64,000 nt of DNA from Streptomyces sp. col6 (GTDB lineage Bacteria > Actinomycetota > Actinomycetes > Streptomycetales > Streptomycetaceae), in contig NZ_RDBL01000009.1 in the NCBI RefSeq assembly GCF_008042035.1, forward strand, positions 351,400 through 415,399, given 5' to 3'. Below the pieces are notes generated by a model. It was not told the DNA's origin. It saw nothing but the letters and a program-made list of their open reading frames with translations, and did no database searches. Positions 57,276 to 64,000 of this stretch are shown piece after piece (within the stretch, counting starts at the first letter, position 1; the number at the start of each line of letters is the position of its first letter). A program made the position numbers and the translations under genes.

Positions 57276-58493
57276 ATGCTTATCCGTGACGTCCGCCCCT
57301 GGGGCGGCGAGCGCAGTGACGTCCAGCTCGACGGCACCCGCATCGCCGCGATCCGCCCGCACGACCCGGCGGCCAGGCCCGCCGCCGGGGTCGTCGAGGG
57401 CCGCGGCCGCCTGCTGCTGCCGTCATTCAGCGATGTCCATGTCCACCTGGACTCCACCCGCGTCGGCCTGCCGTTCCGCCCGCACACCGGCGGCCCCGGC
57501 GTGTGGACGATGATGATGAACGACCGCGAGAACTGGCGCGACGCCGAGGTCGCGCTGCCCGAGCGGGTGGCCGGCACCCTGGAGCGCATGATTGCCCGCG
57601 GTACGACGCGGGTGCGCACGTACGCGCAGGTCGACGTGGACTGCAAGCTGGAGAAATTCGAGGCGGTCGTCGCCGCCAAGGAGAAGTTCGGGCACCTCGC
57701 CGACGTCCAGATCATGACGTTCCCGCAGGCCGGCATCCTGCGCGAGCCCGGCACCGCCGACTACCTGGAGGCTTCGCTCAAGGCGGGCGCCGACGTGATG
57801 GGCGGCATCGACCCCTGCACTCTGGACCGTGATCCCAAGGGCCACCTCGACGTGGTCTTCGGCCTTGCCGAGAAGTACGGCGTGGAGGTGGACATCCACC
57901 TGCACGAGCCGGGCGAGCTGGGCGTCTTCTCGACGGACCTGATCCTGGAGCGGGTGCGCGCCCTCGGTATGCAGGGCAAGGTCACCATGTCGCACGCCTA
58001 CGAGCTCGGCTCGGTGAACGAGTCCACCAGCCGTCGCCTCATCGAGGAGTTCGCGGAGCTCGACATCGCCATGGCGACCGTCGCCCCCGCGGGCCGCGGC
58101 CAACTCTCGCTCGTCCAGCTCACCGAGGCCGGCGTCCGCGTCGGCCTGGGCGAAGACGGGCAGCGCGACTACTGGAGCCCGTACGGCAACTGCGACCTGC
58201 TCGATCGCACGTGGCAGCTCGCTTTCACCAACAATTTCCGCCGCGACGACCACATCGAGATGTGCCTCGCGGTGGCGAGCATGGGCGGCGCCTCCCTCAT
58301 GAGCCACGACGTCCCACGCCTCGCCGGGGTGACCGACCGGCCGGGCCTCGCGGTCGGCGACCGCGCCGATCTGCTCCTCGTCGATGGCGAGACGCCGACC
58401 AGCGCCGTCATGGACCGCGGTACCGACCGCACGGTCCTGCACGACGGCCGGGTCGTAGCGGACGGCCTCAAGGTCGTCACTGTCGCCAAGTAG
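57276..58493 (+). CDS. Cytosine deaminase-like amidohydrolase
   Basis: 405 aa from the ATG at 57276 (GAGGAAG upstream; the GTG at 57258 is less likely). CodA-type TIM-barrel deaminase with all metal and proton-shuttle positions: HxH in SFSDVHVHLDSTRVGLPF (about residues 50-57), strand-5 His plus catalytic Glu in VDIHLHEPGELGVFSTDL, SHAYELGSV, and the Asp in RVGLGEDGQRDYWSPYGNCD. CodA of E. coli uses the equivalent HxH, His-Glu, His and Asp. Likely substrates are pyrimidines or related N-heterocycles entering through the adjacent importer (inference). It is the last gene of the importer operon and ends at a strong terminator. Confidence 0.9.
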   Translation: MLIRDVRPWGGERSDVQLDGTRIAAIRPHDPAARPAAGVVEGRGRLLLPSFSDVHVHLDSTRVGLPFRPHTGGPGVWTMMMNDRENWRDAEVALPERVAGTLERMIARGTTRVRTYAQVDVDCKLEKFEAVVAAKEKFGHLADVQIMTFPQAGILREPGTADYLEASLKAGADVMGGIDPCTLDRDPKGHLDVVFGLAEKYGVEVDIHLHEPGELGVFSTDLILERVRALGMQGKVTMSHAYELGSVNESTSRRLIEEFAELDIAMATVAPAGRGQLSLVQLTEAGVRVGLGEDGQRDYWSPYGNCDLLDRTWQLAFTNNFRRDDHIEMCLAVASMGGASLMSHDVPRLAGVTDRPGLAVGDRADLLLVDGETPTSAVMDRGTDRTVLHDGRVVADGLKVVTVAK

Positions 58494-58531
58494 GCGTCAC
58501 CACCGTCATGTGAGTGACTCAAGGTGTGGGG

Positions 58532-58563
58532 GCGGGAACCCGGCAGATCCGTCGGGTTCCCGC
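58532..58563. terminator. Bidirectional terminator between deaminase and HxlR genes
   Basis: Inverted repeat GCGGGAACCCG (58532-58542) / CGGGTTCCCGC (58553-58563), 11 bp, 10 nt loop, between converging genes. Confidence 0.8.
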
Positions 58564-58578
58564 GCCCTACGAGTACAT

Positions 58579-58953
58579 TCACGGCAGAACCTGGCCTGCC
58601 CTCTCCTCCAGCCCTTGAGTGGCCGGCCGCGCGCGGCCCCAGGCGGCGAGCGGCTGGAGTGCGTCGTTGAGGCACTTGCCGTTCTCGGTCAGTGAGTACT
58701 CGACGCGGGGCGGCACCTCGTCGTAGGAGGCGCGGTGCACGACACCGTCCGCCTCCAGCTCACGCAGGTGAGAGGCCAGCACCTTCTCGGTGATCCCCGG
58801 AAGCAGTCGACGCAGCTCACCGAAGCGACGGCAGGGATGCTCGTGGAGCGCCCAAAGGATCAGCACCTTCCACTTGCCGCCGATCACCTCCATCGCGGCG
58901 TCGATCCCGCAGACATGTCCGTCCGGTGCGCCCGGCCGGTTCAGCGTCGTCAT
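58579..58953 (-). CDS. HxlR family transcriptional regulator
   Basis: 124 aa from the ATG at 58953. Winged-helix protein with the HxlR hallmark pattern: CGIDAAMEVIGGKWKVLILW, ALHEHPCRRFGELRRLLPGI, TEKVLASHLRELEADGVVHR, and VPPRVEYSLTENGKCLNDAL near the end. Cys15 (and Cys40) could be redox or electrophile sensing, as in the QorR/HypR subgroup. It is divergent from the imine-reductase-like gene and probably binds the palindrome at 59001-59018, repressing or activating it in response to an electrophile or aldehyde. Confidence 0.93.
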   Translation of the reverse strand: MTTLNRPGAPDGHVCGIDAAMEVIGGKWKVLILWALHEHPCRRFGELRRLLPGITEKVLASHLRELEADGVVHRASYDEVPPRVEYSLTENGKCLNDALQPLAAWGRARPATQGLEERAGQVLP

Positions 58954-59000
58954 GTCCCACCCTTCCGACGTGCTCGCTCACCCCGGGGCAACCACCCACT

Positions 59001-59018
59001 ATCAAGTACGTACTTGAT
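59001..59018. promoter_or_regulatory. Probable HxlR operator: 18 bp perfect palindrome
   Basis: ATCAAGTACGTACTTGAT is perfectly symmetric, in the 96 bp gap between the divergent HxlR and dehydrogenase genes. Its half-site AAGTA resembles the known TACTT/AAGTA halves recognised by HxlR-type proteins. Confidence 0.8.
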
Positions 59019-59049
59019 CACTCCCGGCCCTGTGACGAGCCTAATCGGT

Positions 59050-59928
59050 ATGGAAAACACTGTGGAGAAGACTCCCGTCACGCTGCTGGGCCTCGGCGCG
59101 ATGGGCACCGCGCTGGCTCGTACCTGGCTTGCCGCCGGCCACCCGCTCACCGTCTGGAACCGCACCCGGGTCCGTGCCGCGGCACTCACCGCCGAGGGTG
59201 CAGGGGTCGCGGACACCGCCGCTGAGGCAGTCGCAGCGAACGCCCTGATCGTCGTCTGTCTGTTGGACGACACCTCGGTCGACGATGTGCTGGCCGGCAT
59301 CGATCTGGCCGACAGGGACCTGGTGAACCTGACCACAAGCACCCCTGCCCAGGCCCGCGCACGCGCGGAGTGGGCCCGTGAGCGTGGGGCCCGCTACCTG
59401 GACGGCGGAGTCATGGCTGTCCCTCCCATGATCGGCGTCCCCGAAGCCGGCGGCTACGTCTTCTACAGCGGCTCGCGGGAGCTGTTCGAGCGGCACCGGG
59501 AGACCCTGGTGGTCCCGGCCGGCACTACCTACGTCGGCGAGGACGCAGGCTTCGCGGCCCTGCACGACGTGGCCCTACTCAGTGCCATGTACGGGATGTT
59601 CGCCGGTGCCGCGCACGCTTTCGCCCTGATCCGCAAGGAGGACATCGACCCCGCGGCGCTCGCCCCGCTGCTCGCCGACTGGCTCGTCGCGATGGCCCCG
59701 GCAGTGCACCGGACCGCCGACCAGCTGCGGAGCGGCGACTACACCAAGGGCGTCGTCTCCAACCTCGCCATGCAGGTGGCCGGCACGCCGACCTTCCTGA
59801 GCACCGCCGAGCAGCAGGGAGTCAGTCCGGAACTGCTCAACCCCTACTTCGAGCTGATGCGCCGCCGCCTGGCAGATGGCAGGGGCGAGGAGGATCTGAC
59901 GGGCGTGATCGACCTGCTGGTGCGCTGA
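59050..59928 (+). CDS. NADPH-dependent imine reductase-like (beta-hydroxyacid dehydrogenase fold) protein
   Basis: 292 aa from the ATG at 59050; no strong ribosome binding site, so possibly leaderless. An N-terminal Rossmann fold VTLLGLGAMGTALARTWLAA opens the NAD(P) site with NRT at the end of strand 2 (NADPH-type). LVNLTTSTPAQARARAEWAR and YLDGGVMAVPPMIGVPEAGG follow, as in the 6-phosphogluconate dehydrogenase superfamily. The helical C-terminal domain has ALHDVALLSAMYGMFAGAAH, the core of the imine reductase (IRED) family where the Asp/Tyr position determines stereochemistry. Divergent from HxlR and probably regulated by the palindrome between them. The natural substrate is unknown. Confidence 0.85.
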   Translation: MENTVEKTPVTLLGLGAMGTALARTWLAAGHPLTVWNRTRVRAAALTAEGAGVADTAAEAVAANALIVVCLLDDTSVDDVLAGIDLADRDLVNLTTSTPAQARARAEWARERGARYLDGGVMAVPPMIGVPEAGGYVFYSGSRELFERHRETLVVPAGTTYVGEDAGFAALHDVALLSAMYGMFAGAAHAFALIRKEDIDPAALAPLLADWLVAMAPAVHRTADQLRSGDYTKGVVSNLAMQVAGTPTFLSTAEQQGVSPELLNPYFELMRRRLADGRGEEDLTGVIDLLVR

Positions 59929-60020
59929 CCAGCCCCTTTTGCGCCTCACTGCGGGAAGCGTCTGTCTCACGGGAGAGTTTGCGGGCCCTGCGCGAGGACC
60001 TGCCCGCCCACGAGTGCGCC

Positions 60021-61037
60021 TCACCTCGCCGGGAGCGGCTGGACCGGCGCGGGAGTGCGTTTGGCGGCGCGGCTGACGATGGCCGTCTCGACGTAGCTGA
60101 TGCCAAGGCCGACCAAGTCCTGAGAGAGGAAGTTGTAGAGGGTCGTCAGGTCCGGGAAGTACGCTGCCGCGTGCAGGTTCGAGGGTCCCGACGTCGCGAA
60201 CGCGCCGTGTACAGACGGGTGGTCGGCCAGCGCCTGCCCGGCGGCGGCGAGATGGTCGGGGGCCACGTGCAGCAGGAGCTTGGCCTCGATGGGCAGCCCG
60301 AGGCGGCGCGGATCGACCAGAACCTGGGTGATCAGGCGGCCCTGGGCGGCCAGTTGGGCGAGGCGCCGGCGCACCGTGCTCTCCGGGTGGCCGGTGCGCG
60401 CGGCCAGGGCTGCCGAGGACAGGCGCGCATCGGGGGTCAGGGCGTCCATGAGGGACTGTTCCAAGGGATCGGTGTCGACGCCGTACGGGCCGGAGGCAGC
60501 GGAAGCGGTCGCCCCGGGAACCGGCTCGGCCGGGCTCAGCGCCACGCGTTCGGACGCGGTCAGCACGTGGTGACGCCATTCGGAGGTGAGCCGGAAGACG
60601 TGCAGAATCGTGGCACTCTCCAGGGATGTCACCGCCTGGGTGGAAGGCAGTTGGCGGAAGACCAGCGGGTCCCGTGAACCCGGTTCGGTGCGGGCGACCG
60701 CGAAGATCTCGTCGCCCGAGGTGGTGACGTCGATGAACGGGATGTCCGCGCGCGCCGCGAGCGCGGCCACGATGGTGTCGAGCTTTCCCCGCACGACCCG
60801 GATGCGGAGAAACAGTGCCCCGGCCGAGCCGCCGTTGCGCGGTCGCGCGGCCGGGGAGATCACCACGCGCACGGTGCCGTCGGCACCGAGCGCGTGCAGG
60901 CGGCGGCGCACGGTGGCGGGGCTGAGCCCCAGCACGTGGGCTGCCCGCTCCGCGGTGACGCGGCCGTTCCACTGCAGCGCGGCTACCAGCCGCTGATCCA
61001 TGAGGCTCAGTACGGAATCCGCCGATGCGCGCGCCAT
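60021..61037 (-). CDS. Tandem Lrp/AsnC-type transcriptional regulator
   Basis: 338 aa from the ATG at 61037 (a longer frame upstream to 61196 is unlikely). Two Lrp units in one chain: HTH 1 LMDQRLVAALQWNGRVTAER then AAHVLGLSPATVRRRLHAL, with ligand-domain strands VISPAARP and LFLRIRVVRGKLDTIVAALA; HTH 2 at about 190-235, LEQSLMDALTPDARLSSAAL, ALAARTGHPESTVRRRLAQLA, then the second effector domain (LPIEAKLLLHVAPDHLAAAG, HPSVHGAFATSGPSNLHAAA). Such double Lrp proteins are common in actinobacteria; the ligand is probably an amino acid or small organic acid. Divergent from the alpha/beta hydrolase gene, its likely target. Confidence 0.88.
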   Translation of the reverse strand: MARASADSVLSLMDQRLVAALQWNGRVTAERAAHVLGLSPATVRRRLHALGADGTVRVVISPAARPRNGGSAGALFLRIRVVRGKLDTIVAALAARADIPFIDVTTSGDEIFAVARTEPGSRDPLVFRQLPSTQAVTSLESATILHVFRLTSEWRHHVLTASERVALSPAEPVPGATASAASGPYGVDTDPLEQSLMDALTPDARLSSAALAARTGHPESTVRRRLAQLAAQGRLITQVLVDPRRLGLPIEAKLLLHVAPDHLAAAGQALADHPSVHGAFATSGPSNLHAAAYFPDLTTLYNFLSQDLVGLGISYVETAIVSRAAKRTPAPVQPLPAR

Positions 61038-61146
61038 GAAAGCAAGTTTCGCCCATTCCGTCGCCGTGCGGAGCCCCTCTCGACGACCTCGCCCCAAGCA
61101 TGGATGGCACCCCCCTGAGAACGACGGATCTACCACGGAGGTCCAT

Positions 61147-62061
61147 GTGCCCGCGTCCAAGCAAAGGGAAAAAGTACGCTTCGTCAGCGGTGACACTTCG
61201 TGTGCCGCCTGGCACTATCCGGGGTCCAACGGCGGCTGCGTCATCATGGCCGGCGGGACCTCGGTGACGAAGGAACCGGCCTCGGACCTGTTCGCCGCAC
61301 GGTTCAACGACGCCGGTTTCGCGGTCCTGGCCTTCGACCACCGGCGGTTCGGGGAGAGCGGGGGCGCGCCGCGCCAAGTCGTCCGCTTCGACGAGCAGGT
61401 CGCCGACTGGCACGCCGCGATCGAGTACGCGGCCACTCTGCCCGACATCGACCCGGACAGGATCTCGGTCTGGGGCTTCTCGCTCGCGGGCGGCCACATC
61501 TTCCATGTCGCGGCCGACCACCCGCGGCTGGCCTGCGCGATCGCCCAGACCCCGCTCGTCGACGGCCGCGCGATTGCTCCCCACGCGCTGCGCGCGATGA
61601 CGCCCCTCGCGGCGCTACGTCTGTTCGGACGGGGGGTCGCGGACGCGCTCGGGAGCCTCGCCGGACGGCCGCCACTGCTGATCCCCACCTCCGGAGCACG
61701 CGGCACGGTCGCCTCGCTCACCACGCCCGACGCCATGGACGGCGACCAGGCCCTGGATCCCGACCGTCGCCATACCAACTGGGAGCAGACGGTCGCCGCA
61801 CGGATCGCCCTGCAGATCGGCCGGTACCGTCCCGGCCGCCATGCCCCCCGGATACGGTGCCCACTGCTGGTGGTCGTCTGTGACCAGGACCGGAGCACGC
61901 TCCCCGGCCCTGCCGTCCGGGCCGCCCGGAACGCACCGGCGTGCAAGGTGGTGCACCTGACAGGCCGCCATTACGCCCCGTTCCTGGAGTCGCACGAGCA
62001 GGCCGTCGCGGCGGAGATCTCGTTCCTGGAGAACCATCTGCTTCCTCGCGATCCCGGGTGA
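61147..62061 (+). CDS. Alpha/beta hydrolase
   Basis: 304 aa from the GTG at 61147, which has GGAGG five nt upstream. Alpha/beta hydrolase fold: oxyanion-side strand VIMAGGTSVTKEPASDLFAA, FAVLAFDHRRFGESGGAPRQ, the nucleophile elbow ISVWGFSLAGGHIFHVAADH (Ser in GFSLAGG), the acid LLVVVCDQDRSTLPGPA, and the histidine VVHLTGRHYAPF. No lipase lid or signal peptide, so it is a cytosolic esterase/hydrolase. Divergent from the tandem Lrp regulator. Confidence 0.88.
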   Translation: MPASKQREKVRFVSGDTSCAAWHYPGSNGGCVIMAGGTSVTKEPASDLFAARFNDAGFAVLAFDHRRFGESGGAPRQVVRFDEQVADWHAAIEYAATLPDIDPDRISVWGFSLAGGHIFHVAADHPRLACAIAQTPLVDGRAIAPHALRAMTPLAALRLFGRGVADALGSLAGRPPLLIPTSGARGTVASLTTPDAMDGDQALDPDRRHTNWEQTVAARIALQIGRYRPGRHAPRIRCPLLVVVCDQDRSTLPGPAVRAARNAPACKVVHLTGRHYAPFLESHEQAVAAEISFLENHLLPRDPG

Positions 62062-62089
62062 GGCGGGTCACCCGACCGATCGACCCGCC
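62062..62089 (+). terminator. Terminator after the alpha/beta hydrolase
   Basis: Inverted repeat GGCGGGTC (62062-62069) / GACCCGCC (62082-62089) directly after the stop codon; 12 nt loop. A second G/C-rich hairpin follows near 62094-62121 (GGCAGG.../CCTGCC). Confidence 0.6.
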
Positions 62090-62342
62090 CAACGGCAGGA
62101 AGGGCAAGGCCCCTGCCGGGGAGCCCGTCTTCGTGTTCACACACGAACCACGGGCGGTCAGGGAACACGCCTGTACGGCAGCGGGCGCGACCTGTGCATG
62201 GGCCTGACGGCAGGGGGCGCGGACGGCAACCGTTCATCCGCTCTTCACCCTGCCGGCTGAGGGACGTGAGCCCGGGGACTGTTGGCGTGTGCATGCTCTG
62301 ACCGCACCGCCACCGTCGTCACCCCTTCACCGGAGGTCTGCA

Positions 62343-63230
62343 GTGCCCGGCAGAAACGTGTACCGCCGCAGTCGTGCCGTCGTGGCAACCGCTCTCGCGT
62401 TCACAGCGGCAGCGGCCGGGATCTGGACCGGCTTCGCCGGCTCGGCCCCCGCGCACGCCGCGGCGGCCGTCCCGACCCCGGACCACGTCGTGGTCGTGGT
62501 CTTCGAGAACCACGCGTACAGCCAGGTGATCGGCTCCTCCAGCGCTCCCTACATCAACTCGCTCAAGACGGGCGGGGCCAACCTCTCCCAGTCGTACGCC
62601 GAGACGCACCCGAGCCAGCCGAACTACTTCGCCCTGTTCTCCGGCTCCACACAGGGGATCACGGACGACAGCTGCTACACACCCGGCTTCTCCTCCGCGC
62701 CGAACCTCGCCTCCGAGCTGATCGCCAAGGGCAAGACCTGGGGCAGCTACAACGAGACGCTGCCCAGCCAGGGTTCGACGACCTGCAGCAGCGGCGACTA
62801 CGCCCGCAAGCACAACCCCTGGTTCGGCTTCAGCAACGTCCCCACCTCCAGCGCCAAGACGTTCGCGCAGTTCCCGACGGACTACTCGACGCTCCCCCAG
62901 GTCTCCTTCGTCGTCCCGAACCTGTGCAGCGACATGCACGACTGCTCGGTGTCCACCGGTGACACCTGGCTGAAGAACAAGCTCGGCGCCTACGCCACCT
63001 GGGCCAAGACCCACAACAGCCTCCTCGTCGTCACCTTCGACGAGGACAACCGGCTCGCCGGGAACAAGATCCCGACAGTCCTCTACGGCCAGCAGGTGAC
63101 CCCGGGGTCCTCCTCGGCCACCACCTACAACCACTACGACCTGCTGCGGACGCTGGAGGACATGCACGGCCTCACGCACGCCGGCAACGCGGCCTCCGCC
63201 AAGGACATCACGGGCATCTGGACGTCCTGA
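62343..63230 (+). CDS. Secreted phosphoesterase (phospholipase C / acid phosphatase family)
   Basis: 295 aa from the GTG at 62343, preceded by GGAGGTCTGCA. A signal peptide (VYRRSRAVVATALAFTAAAA) is cleaved near AHA. The mature enzyme has the phosphoesterase family core: DHVVVVVFENHAYSQVIGSS with the metal-binding Glu-Asn-His, THPSQPNYFALFSG (substrate Asn), NHY and the C-terminal LLVVTFDEDNRLAGNKIPTV with the second metal site. These periplasmic or extracellular enzymes hydrolyse phosphomonoesters or phospholipids and are often induced by phosphate limitation. The MFS gene begins two bases after its stop. Confidence 0.92.
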   Translation: MPGRNVYRRSRAVVATALAFTAAAAGIWTGFAGSAPAHAAAAVPTPDHVVVVVFENHAYSQVIGSSSAPYINSLKTGGANLSQSYAETHPSQPNYFALFSGSTQGITDDSCYTPGFSSAPNLASELIAKGKTWGSYNETLPSQGSTTCSSGDYARKHNPWFGFSNVPTSSAKTFAQFPTDYSTLPQVSFVVPNLCSDMHDCSVSTGDTWLKNKLGAYATWAKTHNSLLVVTFDEDNRLAGNKIPTVLYGQQVTPGSSSATTYNHYDLLRTLEDMHGLTHAGNAASAKDITGIWTS

Positions 63231-63231
63231 C

Positions 63232-64000
63232 ATGTACGTAGCGGACAGCCGCGCCGGCACACCCGAGACCCCGGCGGCGGCCCCGTCCGCGGACGGCACC
63301 GCCCGGCCCCTCGCCGGGCGGCGCCGTCCTGCGGTCGCGCCCACGGTGCTGGCCCTCGGCGCAGTCAGCCTGATCACCGACGTCTCCTCCGAGATGGTGA
63401 CGGCGGTGCTGCCGCTGTACCTGGTGGCGGGCCTCGGCCTGTCCCCGCTGGGGTTCGGGCTCCTCGACGGGATCTACAACGGCTTCTCGGCCCTGGTCCG
63501 TCTCGTCGGCGGACACCTCGCCGACCGGGGAGGCGGGCGCCACAAGTGGGTGGCGGGGGCCGGGTACGCGCTCTCGGCCGCCTGCAAACCCCTGCTCCTG
63601 GTGGCGCAGACGCTGACCCCCATCGGCCTGATCCTCGCAGCCGACCGCACCGGCAAGGGCCTGCGCACCGCCCCGCGCGACGCCCTCATCTCCCTGTCGA
63701 GCACCCCGGAGAACCGCGGCCGGGCCTTCGGCGTGCACCGCGCGCTGGACACGGCGGGCGCCCTGCTCGGCCCCCTCGTCGCGTTCCTGATCCTCCGCGC
63801 CACCGTCGACGGCTACGACGCCGTGTTCACGGTGAGCTTCTGCGTGGCCGTGGTGGGCGTGCTGGTGCTGGTGCTGTTCGTACCGGGGGGGTGCGGGCAC
63901 GAAGAACGGCACCGGGCCGCCTACAGATACCGATGCCGATGCCGTTACGGGCCGAGCCGGGGAGCCCGGAGCCGAAGCTCCGGCCCTCCCTGCCCTCCCC
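63232..64000 (+). CDS. MFS transporter, 5' part (C-terminus off window)
   Basis: The ATG at 63232 lies two bases after the phosphoesterase stop, so the two are probably co-transcribed. The N-terminal half of an MFS permease is visible: ALGAVSLITDVSSEMVTAVL, LYLVAGLGLSPLGFGLLDGI, VRLVGGHLADRGGGRHKWVA (motif A region), LAADRTGKGLRTAPRDALIS (family pattern of the 'VSSEM...RTAPRDALI' MFS group). After a run of seven G at 63885-63891 this frame becomes Arg/Cys-rich and unlike a transporter, while the +1 frame continues as a normal Gly/Ala/Pro loop; a one-base indel there is likely. The gene is otherwise intact to the window edge. Confidence 0.85.
   Translation, partial: MYVADSRAGTPETPAAAPSADGTARPLAGRRRPAVAPTVLALGAVSLITDVSSEMVTAVLPLYLVAGLGLSPLGFGLLDGIYNGFSALVRLVGGHLADRGGGRHKWVAGAGYALSAACKPLLLVAQTLTPIGLILAADRTGKGLRTAPRDALISLSSTPENRGRAFGVHRALDTAGALLGPLVAFLILRATVDGYDAVFTVSFCVAVVGVLVLVLFVPGGCGHEERHRAAYRYRCRCRYGPSRGARSRSSGPPCPP

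Noticed and set aside
1..64000. CRISPR arrays, tRNA or rRNA genes
   Set aside because: No short regularly spaced repeats and no cloverleaf-like sequences with CCA ends were noticed by eye; a tRNAscan/CRISPR search was not possible.

Overview
The window is very GC-rich throughout. Most start codons are GTG or ATG preceded by GGAGG-type ribosome binding sites, and many neighbouring genes overlap by ATGA or GTGA. With a bacterial Ku protein, many TetR/IclR/GntR/Lrp-type regulators, secreted Tat/Sec-like proteins, a modular type I polyketide synthase (PKS) and a DUF574-type methyltransferase, this points to a Streptomyces (or close relative) chromosome, probably an accessory or arm region. No rRNA, tRNA or CRISPR array was seen.

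Layout. 1-2.8 kb: the 5' part of a Ku gene, a broken hypothetical gene, an IclR regulator and a small secreted protein. 3.1-10.2 kb: a gene graveyard, in which fragments of ISL3- and IS5-type transposases, an IclR C-terminus, a nitroreductase C-terminus, a methyltransferase N-terminus and a short-chain dehydrogenase alternate with a few intact genes (PQ-loop membrane protein, Cys-rich protein, ArsR-SRPBCC fusion). It also holds a diverged ~500 bp duplication, one copy apparently intact and the other a pseudogene. 10.5-12.4 kb: a TetR/azoreductase divergent pair and a small secreted protein.

12.4-36.0 kb, minus strand: a compact five-gene operon encoding crotonyl-CoA carboxylase/reductase, three PKS proteins and a flavin monooxygenase. 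The PKS has a loading module plus four extension modules: KSQ-AT-ACP; KS-AT-DH-KR-ACP; KS-AT-DH-KR-ACP; KS-AT-ACP; KS-AT-ACP-TE. Four ATs carry the malonyl HAFH signature and the last carries GAGH, of the xAGH type linked to ethylmalonyl-CoA. The CCR keeps all four CO2-binding residues and can make that extender. Colinear reading predicts a 2-ethyl-3,5-dioxo-deca-6,8-dienoyl chain, released most simply as 3-ethyl-4-hydroxy-6-(penta-1,3-dienyl)-2-pyrone (C12H14O3), then oxidised by the monooxygenase.

36.4-48.8 kb: an APH-family kinase, a TetR-controlled MFS/cupin pair, secreted proteins (one 515 aa protein of distinctly lower GC that looks imported), transposon debris, a DMT transporter, an orphan P450, a DUF574 methyltransferase and a broken M20 peptidase gene. 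48.9-58.5 kb: a GntR regulator and an unusual amidohydrolase divergent from a five-gene peptide/nickel-type ABC importer plus a cytosine-deaminase-like amidohydrolase, with GGTATACC palindromes between them. 58.6-64 kb: an HxlR/imine-reductase-like pair sharing an 18 bp palindrome, a tandem Lrp regulator divergent from an alpha/beta hydrolase, a secreted phosphoesterase, and the start of an MFS gene that runs off the end.
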